DNA from: Firmicutes bacterium UBA6806
Lineage (GTDB): Bacteria; Bacillota; Clostridia; Peptostreptococcales; Acidaminobacteraceae
Assembly: GCA_002452745.1 (NCBI GenBank)
Contig: DKFC01000007.1
Coordinates: forward strand, 1-27,098
Direction of reading: 5' to 3'
Length of the DNA stretch: 27,098 nucleotides
Made by a program: the position numbers and the translations under genes. The first letter of the stretch is position 1. Every line of letters starts with the position of its first letter. Under the pieces are notes generated by a model. That model saw nothing but the letters and a program-made list of their open reading frames with translations, made no database searches and was not told where the DNA came from. Positions 14,869-21,898 of the stretch are shown one piece after another.

Positions 14869-15612
14869 ATGAGTACAGCTGCATTTTTAGATATAGATGG
14901 GACACTCTATCGCAATTCTCTGATGATAGAGCACTTTAAGAAACTGGTCAAATACGAAGTGGTCGATCCCGGTCTCTGGCACACCAGTGTCAAAGACGCC
15001 TTCGTGGAATGGCGCAAGCGCGTAGGTGAATATGAGGACTACATGCTCGAACTAGTGGATATTTATTATGAGGCGCTTAAAGGCCTTAGAGCCGCTGATC
15101 TTGAGTTTATTTCAAACCAAGTGATTGCACTTCATGGGGATATTGTCTACAAATACACACGCAATCGAATCCTCTGGCACAAACAGCAGGGGCACAAGGT
15201 GTTTTTTATCTCAGGCAGCCCTTCATTCCTAGTCTCAAAAATGGCACAAAAATATGAGATAGACGGTTTTCGAGGCACAGATTATATAGTCGATGAAAAG
15301 GGACGCTTCACAGGTCAAGTCACACCAATGTGGGATGCCGTGAGTAAAAATAAGGCCATAGATGACTTTGTCGCTCAATATGATATTGATTTGTCCGAAA
15401 GTTATGCTTATGGCGATACCAATGGCGACCTCTCCATGCTCTGTAGGGTTGGACACCCTGTTGCCATCAACCCAGCCAAAGAACTCCTCTTAAATATCAA
15501 ATATTCAGATGAACTGGCCTCCAAAGCCACCATCATCATAGAGCGAAAGGATGTCATTTACAAACTCAATGCACAAGTTGAAATCATCCCAGAAACAGAT
15601 TTACTCTTATAA
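14869..15612 (+). CDS. HAD-superfamily phosphatase, SerB-like (HAD-IB)
   Basis: 247 aa from the ATG at 14869, with AAAGGA 10 nt upstream; a GTG three codons earlier is too close to that RBS. HAD motif I is LDIDGTLY with nucleophile D8 and acid D10. Motif II is ISGSPS (S115), with K162 in SKNKAIDDF. Motif III is YGDTNGDLSM (D183, D187). A helical cap lies at about 20-100. This is the pattern of HAD-IB hydrolases related to phosphoserine phosphatase. The substrate is not known: phosphoserine or another small phosphomonoester is plausible. It may be co-transcribed with the next gene, but that gene seems to have its own promoter. Confidence 0.88.
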   Translation: MSTAAFLDIDGTLYRNSLMIEHFKKLVKYEVVDPGLWHTSVKDAFVEWRKRVGEYEDYMLELVDIYYEALKGLRAADLEFISNQVIALHGDIVYKYTRNRILWHKQQGHKVFFISGSPSFLVSKMAQKYEIDGFRGTDYIVDEKGRFTGQVTPMWDAVSKNKAIDDFVAQYDIDLSESYAYGDTNGDLSMLCRVGHPVAINPAKELLLNIKYSDELASKATIIIERKDVIYKLNAQVEIIPETDLLL

Positions 15613-15624
15613 TTTTTGAATTTT

Positions 15625-15678
15625 CTGTTTTGTAAATTCTTTATAACAACACTGTTTTGTAAATTCTTTGTAACAACA
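15625..15678. repeat. Tandem 27-bp direct repeat
   Basis: Two adjacent 27-bp copies (15625-15651 and 15652-15678), each beginning CTGTTTTGTAAATTCTTT, differ at one position (A or G at position 19). They end 1 bp before the -35 box of the downstream gene, so they could be tandem activator-binding sites or a recent slippage duplication. Confidence 0.9.
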
Positions 15679-15679
15679 G

Positions 15680-15709
15680 TTGACTCACAGAAAAGAATTA
15701 TGCTACACT
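15680..15709 (+). promoter_or_regulatory. Promoter of the membrane Fe-S protein gene
   Basis: TTGACT (15680-15685), 18-bp spacer, TACACT (15704-15709). It lies just after the tandem repeats. A C-run/G-run pair (about 15720-15737) in the leader may form a small hairpin. Confidence 0.5.
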
Positions 15710-15756
15710 ACCTAAAAACACCCCCCTATACCGGGGTTTAATTAGGAGGTCAACTT

Positions 15757-16248
15757 TTGCAATCAAAAAACAAATCATCCCATATGAAGTGGTCTTGGAT
15801 TATTATTGTCACCTTTTTCGCACTGAGTACATTTGATATCCGGTTTGGCATCTTGGGAATCCTTTGCATGACAATGCCCATTGTTCACGCACTTAGAGGT
15901 CGTGGCAAAATACACTGTGTCAAATACTGTCCTCGAGGCTCCTTTCTTGGAAGATTTCTCGCCAAATTGAGCTTTAATAGGCCCCTACCAAAATTTATGA
16001 TGAGCAAGCAATTCAAAAATCTTCTCCTGGCATTTATGGGGGCAGTTCTCTTATATGCTCTATATCACACACAAGGAGACTTCCACAAGCTCTCACACGC
16101 CTTTTATCGGTTTATGGGGATTTCATTTATCGTGGGCATCACCATTGGAATCTTATTCAAGCCCCGAAGTTGGTGCGTTGTTTGCCCTATGGGTCATGCC
16201 ACATCACTGATTACGGAAATTCAAGGATTTCAATCTCAAAAGAAATAA
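15757..16248 (+). CDS. Small membrane 4Fe-4S-type protein (NapH/polyferredoxin-like)
   Basis: 163 aa from a TTG at 15757 with AGGAGGT 6 nt upstream; the next ATG is nine codons in. Hydrophobic segments lie at about 13-40, 88-104 and 117-135. Two cytosol-facing cysteine pairs follow membrane segments: CVKYCPRGS (C54, C58) and CVVCPMGH (C140, C143). The same xxCxxCPxG pattern marks the membrane part of NapH/CcoG-like ferredoxin proteins, but the 4Fe-4S ferredoxin domains that usually follow are absent. Together four cysteines could hold one cluster or pass electrons between thiols. A role in membrane redox chemistry is inferred and the partner is unknown. Confidence 0.75.
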   Translation: MQSKNKSSHMKWSWIIIVTFFALSTFDIRFGILGILCMTMPIVHALRGRGKIHCVKYCPRGSFLGRFLAKLSFNRPLPKFMMSKQFKNLLLAFMGAVLLYALYHTQGDFHKLSHAFYRFMGISFIVGITIGILFKPRSWCVVCPMGHATSLITEIQGFQSQKK

Positions 16249-16261
16249 ACCCTAGTCACTG

Positions 16262-16349
16262 ATTTTATTAAAATTATTCACTTCTATTTCTTTATTAAAA
16301 AATAGCTCTCTTTCCCCGACCTAATTGAATCGGTTTTGAAAGAGAGCTT
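16262..16349. repeat. 88-bp direct repeat, copy 1
   Basis: 86 of 88 positions match copy 2 (17667-17754); the differences are C/T and G/A. It contains a full intrinsic terminator. The two copies bracket the fic gene, and their start points are 1405 bp apart. Confidence 0.95.
16297..16348 (-). terminator. Terminator within repeat copy 1 (after fic)
   Basis: Stem AGCTCTCTTT / AAAGAGAGCT with an inner CCGA/TCGG pairing; on the minus strand it is followed by ATTTTTT. It lies about 30 nt after the fic stop. Confidence 0.88.
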
Positions 16350-16378
16350 TAATAGTATCATCCAATATTTAAATTTGC

Positions 16379-17593
16379 CTATTTATTGCGAAGTTCATCT
16401 ATTGTTTCCAAATTTGCATCGTATACATATTTTCGCCCAATCAATGTTTTAACGACTAAATCAGATGATTCAAATGATTTTAACATAGACCTTACTTTGG
16501 AATTTCCAATATTAGTAATTTTAATTATATCTTTGACATCAATTCCCTGTTCACCAAATAAGGTGTTTTGAACCAACAGGAACAATACATTTCCCGATTT
16601 TTCGTCACACTTTTTCGTCACTATGATATCCTCTATTGCACTTTTATAAAATTCTAACTTCATGATTTTATCGTCTAGCGATGAATTTAGATCTTCAAGC
16701 GATACAGCTAAAATTTCAAGGAAATACTCAGCAAAGCTCGTAACTTCCCCCATGTTCTTTTCGTCGTTAACAAGTCTAAAATTTTTATAATAACTGTTTA
16801 TATCTTGCTTAATCGTATATGCAAGTCTATATGCAATAAGTGGATGAAGTTCTCTAGAGAGTAAATAGCTGCTTATAAATCTGCTTATGCGACCGTTCCC
16901 ATCATAAAATGGATGGATGTAGCCAAACATATAATGAAATACAGCAATACTAATTAGTCGATTGAAGGCATCACTATTGAGCATTTCCAAACAGCTTGTC
17001 AAGATTTCAATAATCTCATTTTCTGGTGTGACCCCTCTATGAATTGTCTTTCCAGTTTTGCTTTGAATAAAAACAGCATCTTTTCTAAAAATTGCTCCAT
17101 CAGGGAAGTGTTCTTTGTTTTCCGACTCAACTTCTTTTAAAACAAGCTCGTCATACAATGCTCTGACATCTGAACAAGTTCTCAAGGGTATCTCTTCTTC
17201 CGTTAATAATTCATACTTCTTTACAAGACCATATAGACGATTTCCTTTTTTCTTTCCTGAAATGTCTTCAAGAATTTCATTAATCTCTTTTCGAGTACTG
17301 ATGACGCCTTCAATATCATTTGTCATTTTAATTTCATCAATAACACATTTTTTTATGTACTGTCTAAGAGCAATCTGAGGTAAAGCATTTGCTTTAAGTT
17401 CGAATTGTTTATCAAGAGACAGTATCTTCACTACCAACTCTAATAGATTGTTATTTATGACTAAAAATGCCTTGTTTTTACCGATTGAAAAGTTATATCT
17501 ATAAGTTGATTCACTGTTATAACGTCTATTGTATAGTTCAATATAGTGCTTTGAATCCTCATAGTAGACACTTGATAATAATCTATACTTCAT
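16379..17593 (-). CDS. Fic-family AMP-transferase with built-in inhibitory motif
   Basis: 404 aa from the ATG at 17591-17593, with GGAGG 6 nt upstream; the longer open frame has no RBS. The Fic core motif HPFYDGNGRISR (227-238) is complete, including catalytic H227 and the DGNGR phosphate loop. TNDIEG (91-96) fits the inhibitory (S/T)xxxE(G/N) motif and lies before the Fic core, so this is a class II, self-inhibited Fic. Residues 335-395 look like a winged helix. Fic proteins transfer AMP or another group to target hydroxyls; the target is unknown. No separate antitoxin gene is present, as expected with an internal inhibitor. The gene looks more AT-rich than its neighbours and is bracketed by 88-bp direct repeats, signs of recent insertion. 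Confidence 0.92.
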   Translation of the reverse strand: MKYRLLSSVYYEDSKHYIELYNRRYNSESTYRYNFSIGKNKAFLVINNNLLELVVKILSLDKQFELKANALPQIALRQYIKKCVIDEIKMTNDIEGVISTRKEINEILEDISGKKKGNRLYGLVKKYELLTEEEIPLRTCSDVRALYDELVLKEVESENKEHFPDGAIFRKDAVFIQSKTGKTIHRGVTPENEIIEILTSCLEMLNSDAFNRLISIAVFHYMFGYIHPFYDGNGRISRFISSYLLSRELHPLIAYRLAYTIKQDINSYYKNFRLVNDEKNMGEVTSFAEYFLEILAVSLEDLNSSLDDKIMKLEFYKSAIEDIIVTKKCDEKSGNVLFLLVQNTLFGEQGIDVKDIIKITNIGNSKVRSMLKSFESSDLVVKTLIGRKYVYDANLETIDELRNK

Positions 17594-17620
17594 AACAGCC
17601 TCCAATTTCACTTTTAACTT

Positions 17621-17649
17621 ATTATATTTGATGTTTTTCAATAAGTAAA
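17621..17649 (-). promoter_or_regulatory. fic promoter
   Basis: Minus strand: TTTACT (17644-17649), 17-bp spacer, TATAAT (17621-17626). It fits between repeat copy 2 and the fic start, so the inserted unit carries its own promoter. Confidence 0.6.
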
Positions 17650-17666
17650 GTCTTTTCCAGGCCATA

Positions 17667-17754
17667 ATTTTATTAAAATTATTTACTTCTATTTCTTTAT
17701 TAAAAAATAGCTCTCTTTCCCCGACCTAATTAAATCGGTTTTGAAAGAGAGCTT
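17667..17754. repeat. 88-bp direct repeat, copy 2
   Basis: Nearly identical to copy 1 (2 mismatches). It begins three bases after the dapF stop codon on the minus strand and ends just upstream of the fic promoter. Confidence 0.95.
17702..17753 (-). terminator. Terminator within repeat copy 2 (after dapF)
   Basis: The same hairpin and T run as in copy 1. It terminates the dapF operon and isolates fic from it. Confidence 0.88.
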
Positions 17755-17757
17755 CTT

Positions 17758-18711
17758 TTATAAGTTTATCTGTTCCTTTGTCCATGCTAGGAATTTAGCA
17801 TACCCTTCTGACTCTTCCAGTTCTTGAATACACTCTGCCTGTGACAAGTCACCTGTAAAAAACATCTCCACAGGCCATTCAATAGACCATTCATAGGTGG
17901 CATTCCCAATGAATTTCACTTGATAATGTCCCTCACCAAAGGGGGCAACCAGACAGCGGATCATGCCGCCGTCATTGTAAATGTCAATCCAGCGATTAAA
18001 ACACTCTGTCTGCTCTGCAAATCGTGTCACACTGGAAGTCATGCCCGTTCCACAGGATTTAGTGATGCCAACACCCCGTTCAAACGTTCTGACGTAAATA
18101 CTGGACTGACTGAGTTTCGTTGCAAAATTAACATTGACACCATCCTCAAATGGAGATTCTGCTCCATTTGCAAATTCCCCTATGGCCTTTAACGTTTCAT
18201 CATCGGGTATATGACCGTCAATCAATGTCACAACATGTGGATTGGACACTGTAAAAAATTCATAATCATAGTCATATTGATCTTTAAATTTCGCTTCCAA
18301 CCTCTCTGTTTTAGCGGTTTTGCCATATGCAACCACATTGTTCAGTAGAATTTCCACCCCTTGGAGATACTCTGAAAAATTCGGATCCCTTTTGACAGTG
18401 TAAGTTGCCTGTAGTGTTTCAACAGATAAAGTGTCCACGGCTCTTTTATCCATGACATAACGTCCAAAGCATCTGAGTCCATTTCCGCACATTAGCGCCT
18501 CTGAGCCATCTGCATTAAAAATACGCATCATGCTCTCAGCCTCTGCACTGGGCATCACATGGAGAACCCCATCTGTTTTAAAAAAGTCACATAGTTTAAC
18601 GGCAAGTTGTTTCCTATCTACATTAAGTTGCTCATATAGAGAGACTGGAAACTGCTCTTCATCCACAATTACAAAGCTATTTCCCGTCCCTTGCATCTTA
18701 TAAAATTTCAT
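17758..18711 (-). CDS. dapF: Diaminopimelate epimerase
   Basis: 317 aa from the ATG at 18709-18711, with TTGGAGG 5 nt upstream; the open frame extends 11 codons further without an RBS. The enzyme converts LL- to meso-diaminopimelate for lysine and peptidoglycan synthesis. The two catalytic cysteines are C75 (MCGNGLRC) and C220 (KSCGTGM). N11 (GTGNSF), N67 (RIFNADGSE), N158 (SNPH) and E211-R212 (FERG) match known substrate-contact positions. The protein is longer than the ~275-aa classical DapF and has GNSF instead of GNDF and GIT instead of GET before the second cysteine. It belongs to a divergent branch but retains the active site. It is the last gene of a four-gene cluster. Confidence 0.9.
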   Translation of the reverse strand: MKFYKMQGTGNSFVIVDEEQFPVSLYEQLNVDRKQLAVKLCDFFKTDGVLHVMPSAEAESMMRIFNADGSEALMCGNGLRCFGRYVMDKRAVDTLSVETLQATYTVKRDPNFSEYLQGVEILLNNVVAYGKTAKTERLEAKFKDQYDYDYEFFTVSNPHVVTLIDGHIPDDETLKAIGEFANGAESPFEDGVNVNFATKLSQSSIYVRTFERGVGITKSCGTGMTSSVTRFAEQTECFNRWIDIYNDGGMIRCLVAPFGEGHYQVKFIGNATYEWSIEWPVEMFFTGDLSQAECIQELEESEGYAKFLAWTKEQINL

Positions 18712-18779
18712 GTTTTCCTCCAAATAGCGCATCTTATATTGCATTTTAACGAATTATGAATGGTCCTTATTTTCTCAAG

Positions 18780-19607
18780 TTACTTGGTTTTCAATTCGTA
18801 TAAATCCTTGCGTATAGAATGCGTCAACGGAAGCTGTCTCCTAACTGTGTCCACTTCTTCAAGGTCTATTTCACCGAGCAAATAACCTTCCTCTTCACTT
18901 AACCTGCCGATGATCTCGCCCCAAGGGTTCACGACAATCGAATTGCCAAATGAGATGTAATTGGAATCATAATCCCTTGCAGGTGCACATCCAACTGTGA
19001 AAACCTGATGATCCACAGCTCTTGATCTGAACATGAGTTCCCAATGCGCTGGCCCTGTAGTCATGTTGAAAGCCGCTGGATAAATCAGCATTTCCGCCCC
19101 TCTATCCGCCATGAGTCTCGCCATTTCTGGGAACCTAATATCAAAGCAGATGGCAATTCCAAGTCTGCCAAACTCCGTGTCAATAACGGTAAGGTCATCG
19201 CCAGCCGTCAAGGTCTCCGACTCTCTAAAATACTGTCCATTGATGATATTGATGTCAAATAGATGCATCTTCCGATGTTTGCCGATTAGCTTTCCGTCAG
19301 GACTGAAAACATAACATGTATTGTACATGAGATCCCCATCCCTTTCGGGAACAGAACCCGAAATCAAGTAGATTTTCTTTTTGCGCGCAACCTCAGATAG
19401 CTTTGTGTAGGTTTCGCCACCCTCTTCCTCAGCATAATCTCCAAAGCGAATCGTCTCATAAGGACAATTGAACATCTCTGGCAAGACGACGATATCCGCC
19501 CCTCTATCCGATAAAAATTCAATATTTGTCAGCGCCTTCTCCACTGAAATGGACTTTACCTCATCTACCTTCATCTGGATGACGCCTAGCTTAAATTTAC
19601 GCTTCAA
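18780..19607 (-). CDS. Carbon-nitrogen hydrolase (nitrilase superfamily, omega-amidase-like)
   Basis: 275 aa if started at the TTG at 19605-19607, which lies 6 nt after GAGGTGA. Another TTG (19611-19613) is in frame but only 1 nt from that RBS. The catalytic triad is visible (numbered from 19613): E46 (LPEMF), K115 (KHRKMHLFD) and C156 (GIAICFDIRFPE). The pattern KHRKxHLFDI and CFDIRFPE matches Nit2/omega-amidases, which hydrolyse 2-oxoglutaramate-type amides or deaminated glutathione, a metabolite-repair role. The start overlaps the stop of the upstream flavin reductase gene by 11 nt, so translation is probably coupled. The exact substrate is unproven. Confidence 0.88.
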   Translation of the reverse strand: MKRKFKLGVIQMKVDEVKSISVEKALTNIEFLSDRGADIVVLPEMFNCPYETIRFGDYAEEEGGETYTKLSEVARKKKIYLISGSVPERDGDLMYNTCYVFSPDGKLIGKHRKMHLFDINIINGQYFRESETLTAGDDLTVIDTEFGRLGIAICFDIRFPEMARLMADRGAEMLIYPAAFNMTTGPAHWELMFRSRAVDHQVFTVGCAPARDYDSNYISFGNSIVVNPWGEIIGRLSEEEGYLLGEIDLEEVDTVRRQLPLTHSIRKDLYELKTK

Positions 19608-20214
19608 TTCCAATCACCTCACCTACAATCTCCTCTACAATGCCCTCAACCTCTGAGTTTCTATCCCACAGGCTCACATGATCTGTCGCAGCAAAAGTCT
19701 TGTGCATTGCCAGCGGCAATCTCAAGTTTTTAAAAATCAAATCCATTGTCAATTCATTCCCATAAAATTGATCTTTGTAGCCCCTAGGCCCACCAATAGA
19801 CACGAGAATGCCCTTTCCCTTTCGCGCCACATCAACAAAGGGCCTCTTGTGAACAAAATCACATATAAAAATCATTTGACACCTGTCCACAATGACTTTT
19901 AATCTGCTCGTTATCGTATTCATATAAACAGGCGATAAAACAATCACATGATCCGATGCCTTCATAAGTCGATAGAGTTCTGTCATATCATCTTTAAACA
20001 CGCACTCGCCATAATGCCTATGACAAAATCCACAGTCTGTGCAGTGTTTAATATCCAGTTTATTGACATCCACATACGTTACATCAAGGTCCTGATCTGT
20101 TAGTGCCATTTTGATTTTATCCGCCACAAACGCCGTGTTCTTATGGCTTCTATGGCTTCCCATTAAAAGTAGAACGCTTTTTTTACAACTGTTTTTTTCT
20201 TCTATAAAACTCAT
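19597..20214 (-). CDS. NAD(P)H-dependent FMN reductase with cysteine cluster
   Basis: 205 aa from the ATG at 20212-20214; the RBS is weak. The flavodoxin-like fold shows GSHRSHKNT (about 19-27, FMN phosphate) and SPVYMNTITSRLKVIVDR (about 94-111). Between them is CTDCGFCHRHYGEC with C58, C61, C64 and C71, the compact cysteine motif of iron-sulfur flavoproteins and related reductases. It probably moves electrons from NAD(P)H via FMN to a quinone, metal or Fe-S acceptor in the cytosol; the acceptor is unknown. It starts 12 nt after the IMPase gene and overlaps the nitrilase gene, so it sits mid-operon. Confidence 0.85.
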   Translation of the reverse strand: MSFIEEKNSCKKSVLLLMGSHRSHKNTAFVADKIKMALTDQDLDVTYVDVNKLDIKHCTDCGFCHRHYGECVFKDDMTELYRLMKASDHVIVLSPVYMNTITSRLKVIVDRCQMIFICDFVHKRPFVDVARKGKGILVSIGGPRGYKDQFYGNELTMDLIFKNLRLPLAMHKTFAATDHVSLWDRNSEVEGIVEEIVGEVIGIEA

Positions 20215-20226
20215 ATTCAATCCAAT

Positions 20227-21057
20227 CTAATTATGAATGTCCACTCGTTTAGAAATCGCCCGAACCAATTCAGAATTTCCCGTGATAACATTGTATTTCC
20301 CATCTTCTTCGAACACATCGAATACACCGCCCGCCTCAAGGATCATCAACATACCTGCCGCCATATCCCATTTGCAGAGTCTGAGTTCCCAAAAGGCATC
20401 GTAAATTCCAGCCGCCACAAGGCAGAGATCATACGCTGCCGCACCCATTCGGCGCACCCCTTTAATCAGAGGAATCAACGTTTTTATATTCTCACCATTG
20501 TTGTTATTTGCAGTTGCCCTATCATATGGGAAACCCGTTCCTAAAACGGCTTTTCCAAGCTCTGTCTGGCTAGAAGCCTTAATCAGCTTATGATTCATAT
20601 AAGCGCCTGCATCACGTTGAGCGTAGAACAATTCGTTTAACATCGGCACATAAACCACTCCGAAAACAGGCCCCTTAGAATCCCATCTTGCAATTGAAAC
20701 TGCAAATACAGGATGTCCAATTGAATAGTTTGTGGTGCCATCCAGCGGGTCAATAATCCACTGATAGCTCTCTTCATCTGCGTCTGATGTTTGTCTAGGA
20801 AGTTCAGGCGGGAAGAGCCCCTGTTCCTCTGACAGTATCTCGTCATGAGGGAAGAGCGCCTTTAATCTAGCAACAATATGGGCATCGCACTTTCGATCCA
20901 CTTCAGTGACCATGTCTACCGATGTACTCTTGGTGTCAATTTCCAAATCAGCACGTCTGAAGTTTTCCCTTTGGATATCGCCAGCTTCAAAGGCAACTTT
21001 AATAACTTCCTTATATGAATCATCTATTTTATTTATTATTTTTTCGAGTTCGTTCAT
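20227..21057 (-). CDS. Inositol monophosphatase family protein
   Basis: 276 aa. The motifs of the Mg-dependent IMPase fold are all present: DMVTEVDR (48-55), EE at 77-78 (ILSEEQG), WIIDPLDGTTNYSIG (100-114, metal ligands D103 and D106) and CKWDMAAGMLMILEAGG (D231). The family dephosphorylates inositol-1-phosphate, or in some members fructose-1,6-bisphosphate, NADP or PAP. The substrate here cannot be told. GGTAGGG lies about 6 nt upstream of the ATG. It heads a minus-strand cluster with the flavin reductase, nitrilase and dapF genes. Confidence 0.9.
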   Translation of the reverse strand: MNELEKIINKIDDSYKEVIKVAFEAGDIQRENFRRADLEIDTKSTSVDMVTEVDRKCDAHIVARLKALFPHDEILSEEQGLFPPELPRQTSDADEESYQWIIDPLDGTTNYSIGHPVFAVSIARWDSKGPVFGVVYVPMLNELFYAQRDAGAYMNHKLIKASSQTELGKAVLGTGFPYDRATANNNNGENIKTLIPLIKGVRRMGAAAYDLCLVAAGIYDAFWELRLCKWDMAAGMLMILEAGGVFDVFEEDGKYNVITGNSELVRAISKRVDIHN

Positions 21058-21131
21058 TATACCCTACCTATCTTTGTACATTTCCTTTGCTAAAGACATC
21101 GTTTTAAATACAGTTAAATACACAATGAGTT

Positions 21132-21605
21132 TTATGCTTTCATGTTACTGGATTTACCTGTGACGCTCTCTAGTACGATTTCAATAATCATGGTCTTGGC
21201 AAAACTGCCCTCAGCGTATTTGTAGCCACCTTCTTTGTACTCGGGGGAGTATTTATCTATAAAAGCCTTCAATGGCGCAATCGCCGACTCACCTTCCATG
21301 AGCTCAGCCTTTCCAAATACCGTGACACTTTCATAATAGCTCGTAAAGCGTTCTGCAATGACACCATGAGTCATGACGATGTTAAAGCTGACCTTAGGTT
21401 CTTTCAATATGGCCTCCAATTTTGCGCCTGCTTTTGCACAGTGGATAAATAGCTTCTCATCCTTATACACATAATTAACAGGTACGCCATATGGATATCC
21501 AAGGTCATTTAAAACGCTCAAAACACCATATTCACCCTCTTTGAGAATTTCTTTAACTCTTTGATCCGTCATTAGCTTTTCTTTTCTTCTCATTTCCTTG
21601 AACAT
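21132..21605 (-). CDS. Pyridoxamine 5'-phosphate oxidase-like flavoprotein (NimA-related)
   Basis: 157 aa with TAGGAGG 6 nt upstream. The N-terminus MRRKEKLMTDQRVKEILKEG and GVLSVLNDLGYPYGVPVNYVY mark the split-barrel FMN-binding family that includes the nitroimidazole-resistance protein NimA. FIHCAKAGAKLEAI and FTSYYESVTVFGKAEL are further family blocks. Such proteins bind FMN or heme and may reduce nitro compounds or other oxidants; resistance is not implied by homology alone. No terminator separates it from the IMPase gene 74 nt downstream, so partial read-through is possible. It diverges from tpx across a DnaA-box cluster. Confidence 0.88.
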   Translation of the reverse strand: MFKEMRRKEKLMTDQRVKEILKEGEYGVLSVLNDLGYPYGVPVNYVYKDEKLFIHCAKAGAKLEAILKEPKVSFNIVMTHGVIAERFTSYYESVTVFGKAELMEGESAIAPLKAFIDKYSPEYKEGGYKYAEGSFAKTMIIEIVLESVTGKSSNMKA

Positions 21606-21638
21606 GTTATCCTCCTAAATCCACTATAAAATGTCTAT

Positions 21639-21741
21639 TTATCCACACTTTTAACGGGTTTACACACAGAATTTGTGGATAACTTTCTGATAATTCACAG
21701 TTTTCCACATTTTCTTAATTTCATACACAATTTCATCCACA
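21639..21741. promoter_or_regulatory. Cluster of DnaA-box-like nonamers
   Basis: Two perfect DnaA boxes in opposite orientation, TTATCCACA (21639-21647, plus) and TGTGGATAA (21674-21682, i.e. minus). Two boxes have one mismatch: TTTTCCACA (21701-21709) and TCATCCACA (21733-21741). Two weaker ones are TTACACACA (21660-21668) and TCATACACA (21721-21729). All six lie within 103 bp in the divergent region between the NimA-like gene and tpx. No dnaA, dnaN or rep gene is in the window, so an origin is not claimed. Confidence 0.7.
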
Positions 21742-21898
21742 AATAATCCTGTAACTATGATACACTCAAATCTGGCACATTTCAACTGAATGAATTTTGT
21801 CCCTCTTCGAAAGTATTAAAAAAACGTAAAATATGATTACTTCTCAATTTAAAGCGTATAATATAATATGAATACAATACAATATTTGGAGGCAAATA

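Noticed and set aside
17594..17665. Longer start for the Fic protein
   Set aside because: The upstream codons lie over the promoter and have no RBS; GGAGG fits the ATG at 17593.
16262..17754. Transposon or IS reading of the fic region
   Set aside because: The repeats are direct, not inverted, there is no transposase, and 88 bp is too long for a target-site duplication.
17758..18711. DapF as a non-DapF racemase because of GIT in place of GET
   Set aside because: Both catalytic cysteines and the known substrate-contact Asn, Glu and Arg positions are present, so ordinary DapF function is the best call.
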